Source: an uncultured Eubacteriales bacterium (GTDB lineage Bacteria > Bacillota > Clostridia > Oscillospirales > Oscillospiraceae). From it: 49,786 nt of DNA. The translations under genes were made by a program, and so were the position numbers. Position 1 is the stretch's first letter. Each line of letters starts with the position of its first letter. This document shows positions 19,574 to 27,648 of this stretch, one piece after another. The stretch lies in NCBI GenBank assembly GCA_900319465.1, contig ONOL01000021.1:1-49786 (forward strand). Reading direction: 5' to 3'. A model generated the notes under the pieces. The model was not told the DNA's origin. It did no database searches and saw only the letters and a program-made list of their open reading frames with translations.

Positions 19574-20677
19574 CTATCCCCGGATTCTTCCTTTTTCGAC
19601 AAAGATCACCCGGCCGCCGGTGCGGCTGGAGATCTCGTCGTCCTCGCAGCAGGTGATCAGCGTCTGTCCGCCGCCGATGCGGTTGAGGACAAATTCCTGC
19701 CGCCGGGTGTCCAGCTCGGAGAGCACGTCGTCCAGCAGCAGGATCGGGGTCTCCCCGGTCTCCGCGAGGAAGATCTCCCGCTCGGCGAGCTTCAGGCTCA
19801 GCGCGGCGGTGCGCGTCTGCCCCTGGGAGGCGAAGCTGCGGGCCGGACGGCCGTTGATGTCGATCTCCAGATCGTCCTTGTGCGCGCCGGTCAGGCACTG
19901 GCCGCTCTCGAGCTCGGCCTGCCGGTGCTTCTCCTGGTGCTCACAAATATCGTAATAGATCTCCCGCGCCGGGGCGGCGGGGTCGCGCACGGTGCTGACC
20001 GTCTGATAGCGGATCGCAAGCTCCTCACCCTCCCCGGAAAACGCCCGGTGGATGGGGGGCGCGGCCTCGTTGAGCCGGGCCGCGAAGGCCGCCCGGTAGC
20101 GGATCAGGTGGGCGGAGGCGCGGGCCATCCCGTCGGAAAACTCGTCGAGCGTATCGAGCAGGGAGGGCTTCTCCCGCCAGTCCTTCAGGATGCGCGTCTT
20201 GTGCTCGTAGAGCCTGTTGAAGTCCGACAGGATCTCCGCGTAGCGCGGCCGGATCTGGGAGATGGCGTTGTCCAGCAGCCGCCGGCGCACGGCGGCGCCG
20301 TCCTTGATGAGGTTCAGATCGTCCGGGCAGAAGAGCACGGCGTTTACCTGTCCGGACAGCTCCGCGGCGGTCTTTTTCACGCCGTTGACGAGGATCTTCT
20401 TGGTTTGCCCCGGCTTCAGGCGGATCGATACGGTCTGATCCCGCTCATGGCTGCGGATCTCGGCTAGGATCTCCGCCTCGGAATAGCCGAAGCCCACCAG
20501 CTCCCGGTCGAAGCGGGTGCGGAAGCTCCGCCCGCACGAGAGCATATAAACGGCCTCCAGCAGATTGGTCTTCCCCTGGGCGTTCTGCCCGGAGATCACG
20601 TTGGTGCCCGGCGCGAAATCCACCGTCTCCCACTCGTAATTGCGAAAGCCGTTGAGGGCGATTTTGTCGATCCTCAT
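19574..20677 (-). CDS. recF: DNA replication and repair protein RecF
   Basis: SMC-like ATPase that helps load RecA at gaps. 367 aa from Met at 20677 ([15 protein letters not shown]). Walker [11 protein letters not shown], the ABC signature region [19 protein letters not shown], and Walker [14 protein letters not shown] are all present. Its ATG overlaps the yaaA stop by 4 nt (ATGA), indicating coupling, as in many Firmicutes. Confidence 0.96.
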   Translation of the reverse strand: MRIDKIALNGFRNYEWETVDFAPGTNVISGQNAQGKTNLLEAVYMLSCGRSFRTRFDRELVGFGYSEAEILAEIRSHERDQTVSIRLKPGQTKKILVNGVKKTAAELSGQVNAVLFCPDDLNLIKDGAAVRRRLLDNAISQIRPRYAEILSDFNRLYEHKTRILKDWREKPSLLDTLDEFSDGMARASAHLIRYRAAFAARLNEAAPPIHRAFSGEGEELAIRYQTVSTVRDPAAPAREIYYDICEHQEKHRQAELESGQCLTGAHKDDLEIDINGRPARSFASQGQTRTAALSLKLAEREIFLAETGETPILLLDDVLSELDTRRQEFVLNRIGGGQTLITCCEDDEISSRTGGRVIFVEKGRIRG

Positions 20678-20886
20678 GCCTGCGTCACTTCGAGGGTGAA
20701 GCGCTCGAAGCGCACCACGTCGCCGGGGCGCAGCTTCTTGCCCCTCATGGTGCATACTTCCCCGTTGACTGTGACCAGTCCCTCGCTGATGACCGTTTTG
20801 GCCTCGCCGCCGGTCCCGACCAGCGCGGCGTATTTCAGCAGGGAATCCAGCTTGATGTATTCGGTTTGAATGGCAATTTTTTCCAT
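20674..20886 (-). CDS. yaaA: S4-domain RNA-binding protein YaaA
   Basis: Small S4-domain protein, 70 aa, encoded between dnaN and recF in Firmicutes. The S4 fold is visible as [33 protein letters not shown] and [10 protein letters not shown]. In Bacillus the homologue is linked to ribosome assembly; that role is inferred here. Stop overlaps the recF start. Confidence 0.9.
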   Translation of the reverse strand: MEKIAIQTEYIKLDSLLKYAALVGTGGEAKTVISEGLVTVNGEVCTMRGKKLRPGDVVRFERFTLEVTQA

Positions 20887-20903
20887 CTAATTTATTCCTT
20901 ACA

Positions 20904-20944
20904 GGCTCCCCTTTCGTGGGAGCTGCCGCGGCAGAGGGGTTTTC
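20904..20944 (-). terminator. Hairpin pair after dnaN, related to the CCTCCCCT repeats
   Basis: GGCTCCCCTTTCGTGGGAGC folds as a stem-loop and CTGCCGCGGCAG is self-complementary; GAGGGGTTTTC follows. Lies between dnaN and yaaA on the transcribed (minus) strand, so it may attenuate read-through. The ends resemble the repeat at 17018-17189. Confidence 0.45.
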
Positions 20945-20976
20945 TCTTATATAATGGCGTTTTGGACTTTGACCGC

Positions 20977-22089
20977 TCAGTCCCCCGCCCGCAGACGGAC
21001 CGGCAGGATCATATAAGTGAAGCTGTCGCTGCCGTCGGCCGCGCGGAGCACGCAGGGGGACGAGGCGGTGTTGAGGCAGACGTTCAGCTCGTCGGTCCCG
21101 GCGGCCTTGAGCGCGTCCATCAGATAGCGGTCGTTGAAGCCGATCTCCAGCCCGTCGCCGCTGCCCTCGCAGCCGCAGACGTCCTCGGCCTTGCCGATGG
21201 GCGTGGCGCAGGCGCAGTCGATGCTGTCCTCGTTGAAGAACATATGGACGGGGCTGCTGTTGCGCTCGCTGATGATGAGGGCCACGCGGTCGATGACGGA
21301 CATGAACTCGCCGCGGTCGACCTTGACGATATAGCGGAAGTTCTCCGGGATGGACTTGCGGTAGTTGAGGAAGTCGCCTTCGAGGCGGCGGGAGATGACC
21401 ACCGTGTCGCCGATGGAGAAGGAGATATGCTTGGCCCCGACGGCGATGGCGACGGGATCGTCCTTATCTTCGCAGATGCGTTCGATATCGGAGAGGGCGG
21501 AGCCGGGCACGACAAAGCTGCAGTCGCTGCCCTCCCCGTCTTCAAGCGTTTCGCTGCGCTTGGCGAGGCGGTAGCCGTCCACGGAGACGAGCGTCAGCTC
21601 GCTGCCCTTCTTCTCAAACAGCGTGCCGGTGTAGATGGGGCGCACGTCGCTGTCGGAAACGGCGAAGATGGTCTGGTTGATCATGCTGCGCAGGGTCTTC
21701 TCTGGCAGTCGCAGGGTATTAAGACCGTCCACACCGGGGATCTCGGGGTAATCCTCCGCGCTCATACCCATGAAATTGAACTCGCTGCGTCCGCATTTGA
21801 CCTTGACGCCGCAGCCGCCGTCGGTGCTGATGGTTACGATGCCGTCGGGCAGCTTGCGGATCATCTCACCCAGGAAGCGGGCGCCGATCACAACGGAGCC
21901 GGCCTCGGCGATATCCGCCTGCACAAAGGTGTAGATGCCCTTTTTCAGGTCGTAGCCCGTAATTTTCAGATCGCTGTCCGCCTGCAGCAGCAGGCCCTCG
22001 AGGGCCTGGATGGGGCTTTTGGAGGCTGCCGCGCGGGAAGCGACGGCGATAGCGGCCTGCAGGACGTACTTTTCACAAGAGAACTTCAT
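20977..22089 (-). CDS. dnaN: DNA polymerase III beta subunit (sliding clamp)
   Basis: Ring-shaped processivity clamp for the replicative polymerase. 370 aa from Met at 22089 (MKFSCEKYVLQAAIAVASRA) with GGAGG 7 nt upstream. Three clamp domains are recognisable: ASKSPIQALEGLLLQAD, LPEKTLRSMINQTIFAVSDSDVRPIYTGTLF and the C-terminal DGSDSFTYMILPVRL, the usual MPMRL-like end. It follows dnaA across the candidate origin. Confidence 0.96.
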   Translation of the reverse strand: MKFSCEKYVLQAAIAVASRAAASKSPIQALEGLLLQADSDLKITGYDLKKGIYTFVQADIAEAGSVVIGARFLGEMIRKLPDGIVTISTDGGCGVKVKCGRSEFNFMGMSAEDYPEIPGVDGLNTLRLPEKTLRSMINQTIFAVSDSDVRPIYTGTLFEKKGSELTLVSVDGYRLAKRSETLEDGEGSDCSFVVPGSALSDIERICEDKDDPVAIAVGAKHISFSIGDTVVISRRLEGDFLNYRKSIPENFRYIVKVDRGEFMSVIDRVALIISERNSSPVHMFFNEDSIDCACATPIGKAEDVCGCEGSGDGLEIGFNDRYLMDALKAAGTDELNVCLNTASSPCVLRAADGSDSFTYMILPVRLRAGD

Positions 22090-22313
22090 TTCATTTCCTC
22101 CGTTAATCAAAACGCTTTCTGTCTGTCAATCAATCTTATTTTTTTAGTAGCGCTCGTAGTAGAGCGATTTTTTGTGGAAAAGTCGGAAAAAGCCTGGGAG
22201 CGGGCGGCCTTGCGCTGTTGAGAAAATTGTGAACAAAAAATGACTTGTCCACACGGCGCCTCGTCAAAACGTTCTCCACACGGGGCTTTTCCACTTTCCA
22301 CATGAAATTGTGG
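22090..22313. other. oriC: Candidate chromosome origin (oriC) between dnaA and dnaN
   Basis: A 224-bp AT-rich gap with several near-consensus DnaA boxes (consensus TTATCCACA): TTGTCCACA (22245-22253), TTCTCCACA (22272-22280), CTTTCCACA (22294-22302), TTTTCCACT (22287-22295), and on the other strand TGTGGAAAA (22173-22181) and TGTGAACAA (22228-22236). Towards dnaN there is TAGTAG twice (22145-22150, 22157-22162), which could be DnaA-trio elements, and an AT-rich tract (22115-22147). Gene context (dnaA-dnaN) matches known Firmicutes origins. No perfect DnaA box is present. Confidence 0.7.
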
Positions 22314-23633
22314 TCAGAGCACGGCGCTGTTGGTGGTGATGTTCGACGTGATGTCGCGGATGATCTCGGCCATCTGCGGGTCCTTGAGCGTCAAGTCCTC
22401 CACCTTCCGGATGGAGGAGAGCACGGTGGCGTGGTTCCTGCCCTCGTACTGCTCGCCGATGTCCTTGAGGGAGAGGCTGGTGAGCGTCCGGATCAGATAC
22501 ATGGAGACCTGGCGGGCCATGGCGGTATTTTTCGAGCGGCTCTGCCCGCGCAGATCCTCTTCCCGGAGGGAGTAGTATTTCGCGGTTTCCCGGATGATGC
22601 GCTCGGGCTTGGGGATATCGGGGCCGTTGCGCGTGACGTCCTTGATGGCGCGCTCCACGGCGTCCTTGTTGATCACGTCGTTCAGGATCTCCTTATAGGC
22701 CGTCAGGCGCTTGATGACGCCCTCGAGCTGGCGCACGTTCGCAGTGATGTTCTTCGCCACGTGCTCCACCGCCTCGTCGGAGAGGATGAGGCCGAGCTGC
22801 GCGGCCTTGTTGCGCGTGATGGCGATGCGCGTCTCCAGATCGGGCGGGTCGATGCTCGCCATCAGGCCGCCCTCGAAGCGGGTGCGCAGGCGGTCGTCCA
22901 GCAGGGACATCTCCAGAGGCGGTCGGTCGGAGGTGATGACGATCTGGTGACCGGCCTCGTAGATATTATTGAAGGTATGGAAGAACTCCTCCTGCGTGCT
23001 CTGCTTGCCGGCGATGAACTGGATGTCGTCCACCAGAAACAGGTCGACGTTGCGGTATTTGGTGCGGAACTCCTCCGCCGTGCCCTCGCGGATTGCCTTG
23101 ACCATCTGGTTGGTGAACTCGTCGCCCTTGATGTAGGCGATGCGCTGCCTCGGGTCGCGGGTGTGGATCGCCTGGCCGATCGCCAGAAGCAGATGGGTCT
23201 TGCCGAGACCGGAGTTTCCGTAAATGAACAGGGGGTTGTAGTTCTTGCCCGGCTTGTCCGCCACGGCGATGGCTGCCGCGTGGGCGAACTTGTTGGAGTT
23301 GCCGACGATGAAGCGGTCGAAGGTGTAGCCTTCCATCTCGGGCAGGGCGTTTTCCTCCCGGGCGGTGGACTCAAAATCGTTGATCTCGTCCCCGGCCAGC
23401 ACCAGCAGCTCGAAATTCGCGGAAAACAGGTCGGAAAGGGCGGAACGGATGGCCTCCCCGTAGCGCTGCGTGATGATGGTCCGCTTGAAATCGGTGCTGG
23501 TGTGCAGGATCAGCCGGCAGTCCTCCAGCTCGACGGGCCTGCAGTCGGCAAACCATGCGTTGATGGCCGTGGGCGTAAGCTGGCGGGAGAGGATCTTTAA
23601 TATTTCTTCCCAAAGTTCCTGGAGAGAATTCAT
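22314..23633 (-). CDS. dnaA: Chromosomal replication initiator DnaA
   Basis: AAA+ initiator that binds DnaA boxes and opens oriC. 439 aa from ATG at 23633 (MNSLQELWEEILKILSRQL), chosen because GAGGTG lies 6 nt upstream; a GTG three codons earlier is less likely. Domain I is at the N-terminus; domain III has Walker A YGNSGLGKTHLLLAIG, Walker B LFLVDDIQFIAGK, sensor ITSDRPP and the arginine-finger region LLDDRLRTRFEGGL; domain IV carries the DnaA signature YEGRNHATVLSSIRKVEDL. It has its own promoter. Confidence 0.97.
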   Translation of the reverse strand: MNSLQELWEEILKILSRQLTPTAINAWFADCRPVELEDCRLILHTSTDFKRTIITQRYGEAIRSALSDLFSANFELLVLAGDEINDFESTAREENALPEMEGYTFDRFIVGNSNKFAHAAAIAVADKPGKNYNPLFIYGNSGLGKTHLLLAIGQAIHTRDPRQRIAYIKGDEFTNQMVKAIREGTAEEFRTKYRNVDLFLVDDIQFIAGKQSTQEEFFHTFNNIYEAGHQIVITSDRPPLEMSLLDDRLRTRFEGGLMASIDPPDLETRIAITRNKAAQLGLILSDEAVEHVAKNITANVRQLEGVIKRLTAYKEILNDVINKDAVERAIKDVTRNGPDIPKPERIIRETAKYYSLREEDLRGQSRSKNTAMARQVSMYLIRTLTSLSLKDIGEQYEGRNHATVLSSIRKVEDLTLKDPQMAEIIRDITSNITTNSAVL

Positions 23634-23682
23634 GGCGAGCACCTCAAATAATGCATGCGCGAAGCGTAATCTAATTCAAATT

Positions 23683-23711
23683 ATTTTACCACAAAAACAG
23701 AAAACTTTCAA
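23683..23711 (-). promoter_or_regulatory. dnaA promoter
   Basis: On the minus strand TTGAAA (23706-23711), 17-nt spacer, TAAAAT (23683-23688) with extended TG. It is about 50 nt before the dnaA ATG. A weak DnaA-box-like TTTACCACA overlaps the -10, so autoregulation is possible. Confidence 0.7.
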
Positions 23712-23727
23712 GAACTAAATATAATAT

Positions 23728-23763
23728 AGAAAGAGGACTCACCGAAGGGTGCGTCCTCTTTCT
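23728..23763 (-). terminator. mscL terminator
   Basis: Stem AGAAAGAGGAC (23728-23738) with GTCCTCTTTCT (23753-23763), extended by an inner CACC/GGTG stem. On the minus strand it is followed by TATATTATATTT. It separates mscL from the dnaA promoter. Confidence 0.8.
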
Positions 23764-23783
23764 GCCGTTGCCGTTTCTTTGTC

Positions 23784-24224
23784 TTACTTTTTCTTCAGCT
23801 CCTCGAGGATGGCGGTGAGCAGCTCCTCGGAAGTGGGCTTGGGGTCCTCCGCCTCGGCTGCTGCTGCAGCTTCCTCTTCCTTCTTCTTCATGTTCTCGGA
23901 CATCTCGTGCGCCTTGTTGATCGCTTTGATGACGGAGAAGAGCACAAGCGCGATGACGAGGAAGTTGATGATAGCGCCCACGAAGGTGCCGAAGCCGAGC
24001 ACGATGGCCTCGGTGCCGGCCGCTTCGTCCGCCGCGCGCAGGGTGACGTTCAGGGCGTCGGTGTTCGGAGAGCCGAAGATCCACGCCAGCAGCGGGGTAA
24101 TGACGTCGGAAACGAGGGAGCCCGTGATCTTGCCGAAGGCGCCGCCGACGATCACGCCGATCGCCATGTCGATGACGTTGCCGCGGGAGATGAAGGCCTT
24201 GAATTCATCAAAGAACTTTTTCAT
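23784..24224 (-). CDS. mscL: Large-conductance mechanosensitive channel MscL
   Basis: Membrane channel that opens at high tension to release solutes on osmotic downshock. 146 aa from ATG at 24224 (MKKFFDEFKAFISRGNVIDM) with GGAGG upstream; a TTG further up precedes that ribosome site and is not used. TM1 is VIDMAIGVIVGGAFGKITGSLV with the pore-lining Gly/Ala pattern; a periplasmic loop follows, then TM2 (AIINFLVIALVLFSVIKAIN) and a Glu/Lys/Ala-rich cytoplasmic helix. Usual length. Confidence 0.95.
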   Translation of the reverse strand: MKKFFDEFKAFISRGNVIDMAIGVIVGGAFGKITGSLVSDVITPLLAWIFGSPNTDALNVTLRAADEAAGTEAIVLGFGTFVGAIINFLVIALVLFSVIKAINKAHEMSENMKKKEEEAAAAAEAEDPKPTSEELLTAILEELKKK

Positions 24225-24288
24225 TTTATTTTCCTCCAATATATATAAAATTTTGGATATTTATGTATTTTACTTGATATTCAATTTG

Positions 24289-24317
24289 TTTTTCCCGCAG
24301 CTTTGCCGCGGGAAAAA
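24289..24317 (-). terminator. serS terminator
   Basis: Perfect 10-bp stem TTTTTCCCGC (24289-24298) with GCGGGAAAAA (24308-24317), about 100 nt after the serS stop on the minus strand. The stretch 24318-24418 holds a short CTCGT/ACGAG dyad and no gene. Confidence 0.6.
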
Positions 24318-24418
24318 CTCTGATAGGCGAGCCGAGCGAGCCCTCGTTCCGACCAAACGAGGCGTTCCCCCGCAAGCCGAGTGCGATAAGAGCGAGTATT
24401 AAAAAGTAAAACGCAGAT

Positions 24419-25738
24419 TCACTTTTGAGGAACCAGAACTTTTTTCCCGCCCATGTACGGCCAGAGCACCTCGGGGACCGTGACGCTGCCGTCGGCCTGC
24501 AGGTGGTTTTCGAGGAAGGCGATGAGCATGCGCGGCGGTGCGACGACGGTGTTGTTGAGGGTGTGGGGCAGGTAGGTCTTGCCGTCGGCGCCCTTGACGC
24601 GCATCTTCAGGCGGCGGGCCTGTGCGTCGCCGAGGTTGGAGCAGGAGCAGACCTCAAAGTATTTCTGCTGGCGCGGGGACCAGGCTTCGATATCGCAGGA
24701 CTTGACCTTCAGGTCTGCCAGGTCGCCGGAGCAGCACTCGAGCTGGCGGACGGGGATTTCCAGGCTGCGGAACAGCTCGACGGAGAAGCGCCACATCTTT
24801 TCGTACCAGGCCATGGAATCCTCGGGCTTGCAGACGACGATCATCTCCTGCTTCTCGAACTGGTGGATGCGGTAGACGCCGCGCTCCTCGATGCCGTGCG
24901 CGCCCTTTTCTTTGCGGAAGCAGGGGCTGTAACTCGTGAGCGTCTGGGGCAGGCTCTCCTCGGGGATGATCTGGTCGATGAATTTTCCGATCATCGAATG
25001 CTCGGAGGTGCCGATCAGATACAGATCCTCGCCCTCGATCTTGTACATCATAGCGTCCATATCGGTCTGGCTCATCACGCCCTCGACGACGTTGCCGTGG
25101 ATCATGAAGGGCGGGATGCAGTAGATAAAGCCCTTGTCGATCATGAAGTCGCGCGCGTAGGCCAGCACGGCGGAGTGCAGCCGCGCGATATCGCCCATGA
25201 GATAATAGAAGCCGTTGCCGGAGACGCGGCCGGCGGCGTCCATGTCCACGCCGTTGAAGCGCTCCATGATCTCGGTGTGGTAGGGGATCTCAAAATCTGG
25301 CACGACGGGCTCGCCGAAGCGCTCGACCTCGACGTTGGCGCTGTCATCCGGGCCGATGGGCACGGAGGGGTCGATGATGTTCGGGATATTGAGCAGGAGC
25401 GTGCGGATGCGCGCGGCGTACTCGTCCTCGAGGCGCTCAAGCTCCGCGAGCCGCTCGTCGTTGGCCTTGACGGCGGCCATGTTGGCGTCGATCTGCGCCT
25501 GGATGGCGGCTTTCTCATCCCCGTCCGCCTTTTTCAGTTTGCCGAAAAGGGGACCGTTTGCCTTGCTGAGCTGGTTCTTTTTGGCGCGCAGATCGCTTGC
25601 CTCGGTGATGGCGGCGCGGTTCTTCGCGTCAAGATCCAGCACCTCGTCCACCATCGGGAGCTTGGCGTCCTGGAACTTTTTCCTGATATTTTCCTTGACG
25701 ATCTCGGGATTTTCTCTGATAAAGCGAATGTCCAGCAT
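24419..25738 (-). CDS. serS: Seryl-tRNA synthetase
   Basis: Class II synthetase charging tRNA-Ser (and tRNA-Sec). 439 aa. The N-terminal antiparallel coiled coil (about 30-105, rich in Lys/Asp/Ala) binds the tRNA long arm; motif 2 is FRKEKGAHGIEERGVYRIHQ with HQFEKQE, and motif 3 region is TLNNTVVAPPRMLIAFLENH. AGGAGA precedes the ATG. It lies 15 nt after parB on the same strand, suggesting a parA-parB-serS transcript. Confidence 0.96.
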   Translation of the reverse strand: MLDIRFIRENPEIVKENIRKKFQDAKLPMVDEVLDLDAKNRAAITEASDLRAKKNQLSKANGPLFGKLKKADGDEKAAIQAQIDANMAAVKANDERLAELERLEDEYAARIRTLLLNIPNIIDPSVPIGPDDSANVEVERFGEPVVPDFEIPYHTEIMERFNGVDMDAAGRVSGNGFYYLMGDIARLHSAVLAYARDFMIDKGFIYCIPPFMIHGNVVEGVMSQTDMDAMMYKIEGEDLYLIGTSEHSMIGKFIDQIIPEESLPQTLTSYSPCFRKEKGAHGIEERGVYRIHQFEKQEMIVVCKPEDSMAWYEKMWRFSVELFRSLEIPVRQLECCSGDLADLKVKSCDIEAWSPRQQKYFEVCSCSNLGDAQARRLKMRVKGADGKTYLPHTLNNTVVAPPRMLIAFLENHLQADGSVTVPEVLWPYMGGKKVLVPQK

Positions 25739-25753
25739 AAGTATTCTCCTATT

Positions 25754-26620
25754 CTATCTGAGATGGCGCAGCGCGTCGATCAGCTTTTCCCGATCGTCTG
25801 CGTCGTAGTATTCCAATTCGATCCTGCCGCCCTTGCGCCCGTCGTTCAGATGGACGCGGCGGCCGAGGATGCGGCTGAGCTCGTCGGAGATCTCCGCCGC
25901 GTAATCCACGGCGAGGCCGTCCTTCTCCCCGCCCTTCTTTGCGGAGGTCTGCCGCAGGAGGCGGTTGGCGAGCTGCTCGGTACGCCGTACGGAGAGGGAC
26001 TTGCTGATGACCTCTCTGGCCGCGTCGAGCTGCCGCGCGCTGTCGGTGATGGGGATGAGGGCACGCGCATGGCCGGCGGAGAGCTCCTTCTTCTCCACCA
26101 GCTCCATGACCGCGGGACTCAGGCTCAGCAGGCGCAGGGAATTGGTCACGGCGGGACGGGAGCGGCCCACGCTCCGCGCCGCCTCCTCCTGCGTCAGACC
26201 GTAGTCGTTGATGAGGCTTTGGTAGCCCTTCGCCTCCTCGATCGGGTTCAGATCCTCGCGCAGCAGGTTCTCGACCAGTGCCAGCTCCGCGGTGCGGCGG
26301 TCGTCGGCCTCCAGGACGCGGACCGGGACTTCCTCCAGCCCTGCCATCCTCGCCGCGCGCCAGCGGCGCTCGCCGGCGATGATCTGGTAGTAACCGCTCT
26401 CCAGCCTGCGCGCGACGATGGGCTGGATCACGCCGTACTGCGCGATCGAGTCCGCCAGCTCGCTGAGCGCCTGCTCGTCAAAGTATTCCCGGGGCTGCTC
26501 GCTGCGCGGCTCCACCTTGCTGATCGGCAGCGTCAGCAGTTCCCCGGCCTCGTCCTCGTAGGCGTCGCCGCCGAAGAGCGCGTCCAGACCGGTACCGAGG
26601 CCTTTTTTCTCTTTTGCCAT
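25754..26620 (-). CDS. parB: Chromosome partitioning protein ParB (Spo0J)
   Basis: CTP-dependent clamp that loads at parS and spreads to organise the origin. 288 aa: the N-terminal AKEKKGLGTGLDALFGG segment (ParA-stimulating type), the GERRWRAARMAG CTP-binding motif, ENLLREDLNPIEEAKGYQSL, the helix-turn-helix GLTQEEAARSVGRSRPAVTN, and a C-terminal dimer region. It starts 3 nt after parA and has two parS sites about 0.8 kb upstream. Confidence 0.95.
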   Translation of the reverse strand: MAKEKKGLGTGLDALFGGDAYEDEAGELLTLPISKVEPRSEQPREYFDEQALSELADSIAQYGVIQPIVARRLESGYYQIIAGERRWRAARMAGLEEVPVRVLEADDRRTAELALVENLLREDLNPIEEAKGYQSLINDYGLTQEEAARSVGRSRPAVTNSLRLLSLSPAVMELVEKKELSAGHARALIPITDSARQLDAAREVISKSLSVRRTEQLANRLLRQTSAKKGGEKDGLAVDYAAEISDELSRILGRRVHLNDGRKGGRIELEYYDADDREKLIDALRHLR

Positions 26621-26623
26621 GCT

Positions 26624-27382
26624 TTACTCCTTCTGTTTGGCCAGAAATTCCGCCGCGAGCGCCATATACGCCCGGCTCCCCTTGTTGCTGCGGTCGTAGA
26701 ACACGCCGGGGATGCCGTGGCTGGGGGCCTCGGACAGACGGATGCTGCGCGGGACCACCGTCTCGTAGACCTTGTCGGGCAGGTGCCTGCGCAGCTCGTT
26801 GGCCACCTGCGTGGTGAGGTTGGCGCGCGCGTCGTACATGGTGAGGATGATGCCCTCAACCTGCAGCTTGCGATTGAGCTTTTTGGAGCACATGCGGATG
26901 CTCGTCATGAGATCCGCGATCCCCTCCAGCGCGTAATATTCGCACTGCATCGGGATCAGCACGCTGTCGGCCGCCACAAGGGCGTTGACCGTCAGCAGCT
27001 CCAGAGACGGCGGACAATCGATAAAAATGTAATCATAGTCGCTGTAAAGCTTCTGCAGCGCGTCTTTCAGGATAAACTCGCGACGGTCCGCCTCGATCAG
27101 CTCTACTGAGGCGGCGGCCAGCTCCTTCCCGGTGGGGATCACGTCGCCGCAGTCTGTATGACGGACGCAGGCCTCGGGCAGGACGCCGTTGATCAGCATG
27201 TCATAGGTGTTGGGACGGCTGCTTTTGGCCACACCCATGCCGGAGCTCGCGTTGCCCTGCGGGTCGCAGTCCACAAGCAGCACGCGCTTGCCCATGCTGC
27301 TGAGTGCAGCCGTCAGATTGACGCAGCTTGTGGTTTTTCCCACGCCGCCCTTTTGGTTTGCAAAAGCGATAATCTTTGCCAT
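26624..27382 (-). CDS. parA: Chromosome partitioning ATPase ParA (Soj)
   Basis: Walker-type ATPase working with ParB in origin segregation and, in Bacillus, in regulating DnaA. 252 aa: deviant Walker A FANQKGGVGKTTSCVNL, LLVDCDPQGNASSGMG, Walker B YIFIDCPPSLELLTVNAL and MQCEYYALEG. The short form without an N-terminal helix-turn-helix is the chromosomal type. A good promoter directly abuts a parS site upstream. Confidence 0.96.
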   Translation of the reverse strand: MAKIIAFANQKGGVGKTTSCVNLTAALSSMGKRVLLVDCDPQGNASSGMGVAKSSRPNTYDMLINGVLPEACVRHTDCGDVIPTGKELAAASVELIEADRREFILKDALQKLYSDYDYIFIDCPPSLELLTVNALVAADSVLIPMQCEYYALEGIADLMTSIRMCSKKLNRKLQVEGIILTMYDARANLTTQVANELRRHLPDKVYETVVPRSIRLSEAPSHGIPGVFYDRSNKGSRAYMALAAEFLAKQKE

Positions 27383-27408
27383 AGGCTCTCTCCTGTTTCA
27401 GTGAGTGC

Positions 27409-27437
27409 ATTATAGCAGGACTGGGCGCTAAATTCAA
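27409..27437 (-). promoter_or_regulatory. parAB promoter
   Basis: On the minus strand TTGAAT (27432-27437), 17-nt spacer, TATAAT (27409-27414), about 27 nt before the parA ATG with AGGAGAGAG between. The -35 directly touches the parS site at 27438. Confidence 0.75.
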
Positions 27438-27453
27438 TGTTTCACGTGAAACT
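27438..27453. other. parS: parS site 1
   Basis: TGTTTCACGTGAAACT, one mismatch in the last base from the 16-bp parS consensus TGTTTCACGTGAAACA. It is adjacent to the parAB promoter. Confidence 0.93.
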
Positions 27454-27473
27454 TTCTGCGTTTTTTACCCCAA

Positions 27474-27489
27474 TGTTTCACGTGAAACA
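27474..27489. other. parS: parS site 2
   Basis: Perfect TGTTTCACGTGAAACA, 36 bp from site 1 (start to start). Two sites in tandem strengthen the assignment as a ParB loading centre. Confidence 0.96.
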
Positions 27490-27551
27490 CATTGGAGGGA
27501 AAACGATCCGCTCCGTTTCCGCAAAGCGCCGCGAAAACCGCGCGTCTCCTA

Positions 27552-27623
27552 TGTCATCCTGAGGAGCATAGCGACGAAGGATCTCGCGCGGATGCGAGAT
27601 CCTTCGCTTCGCCCGGAACGACA
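27552..27623. repeat. Dispersed GTCATCCTGAG palindrome near gpr
   Basis: TGTCATCCTGAGGAGCATAG with AAGGATCTCGCG on the left, and CGAGATCCTTCGCTTCGCCC with GGAACGACA on the right, form an imperfect inverted repeat of about 72 bp. It lies about 25 bp past the gpr stop on that gene's strand. Confidence 0.75.
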
Positions 27624-27648
27624 GGGGGGTAGGCGGAAAATCATCCGA

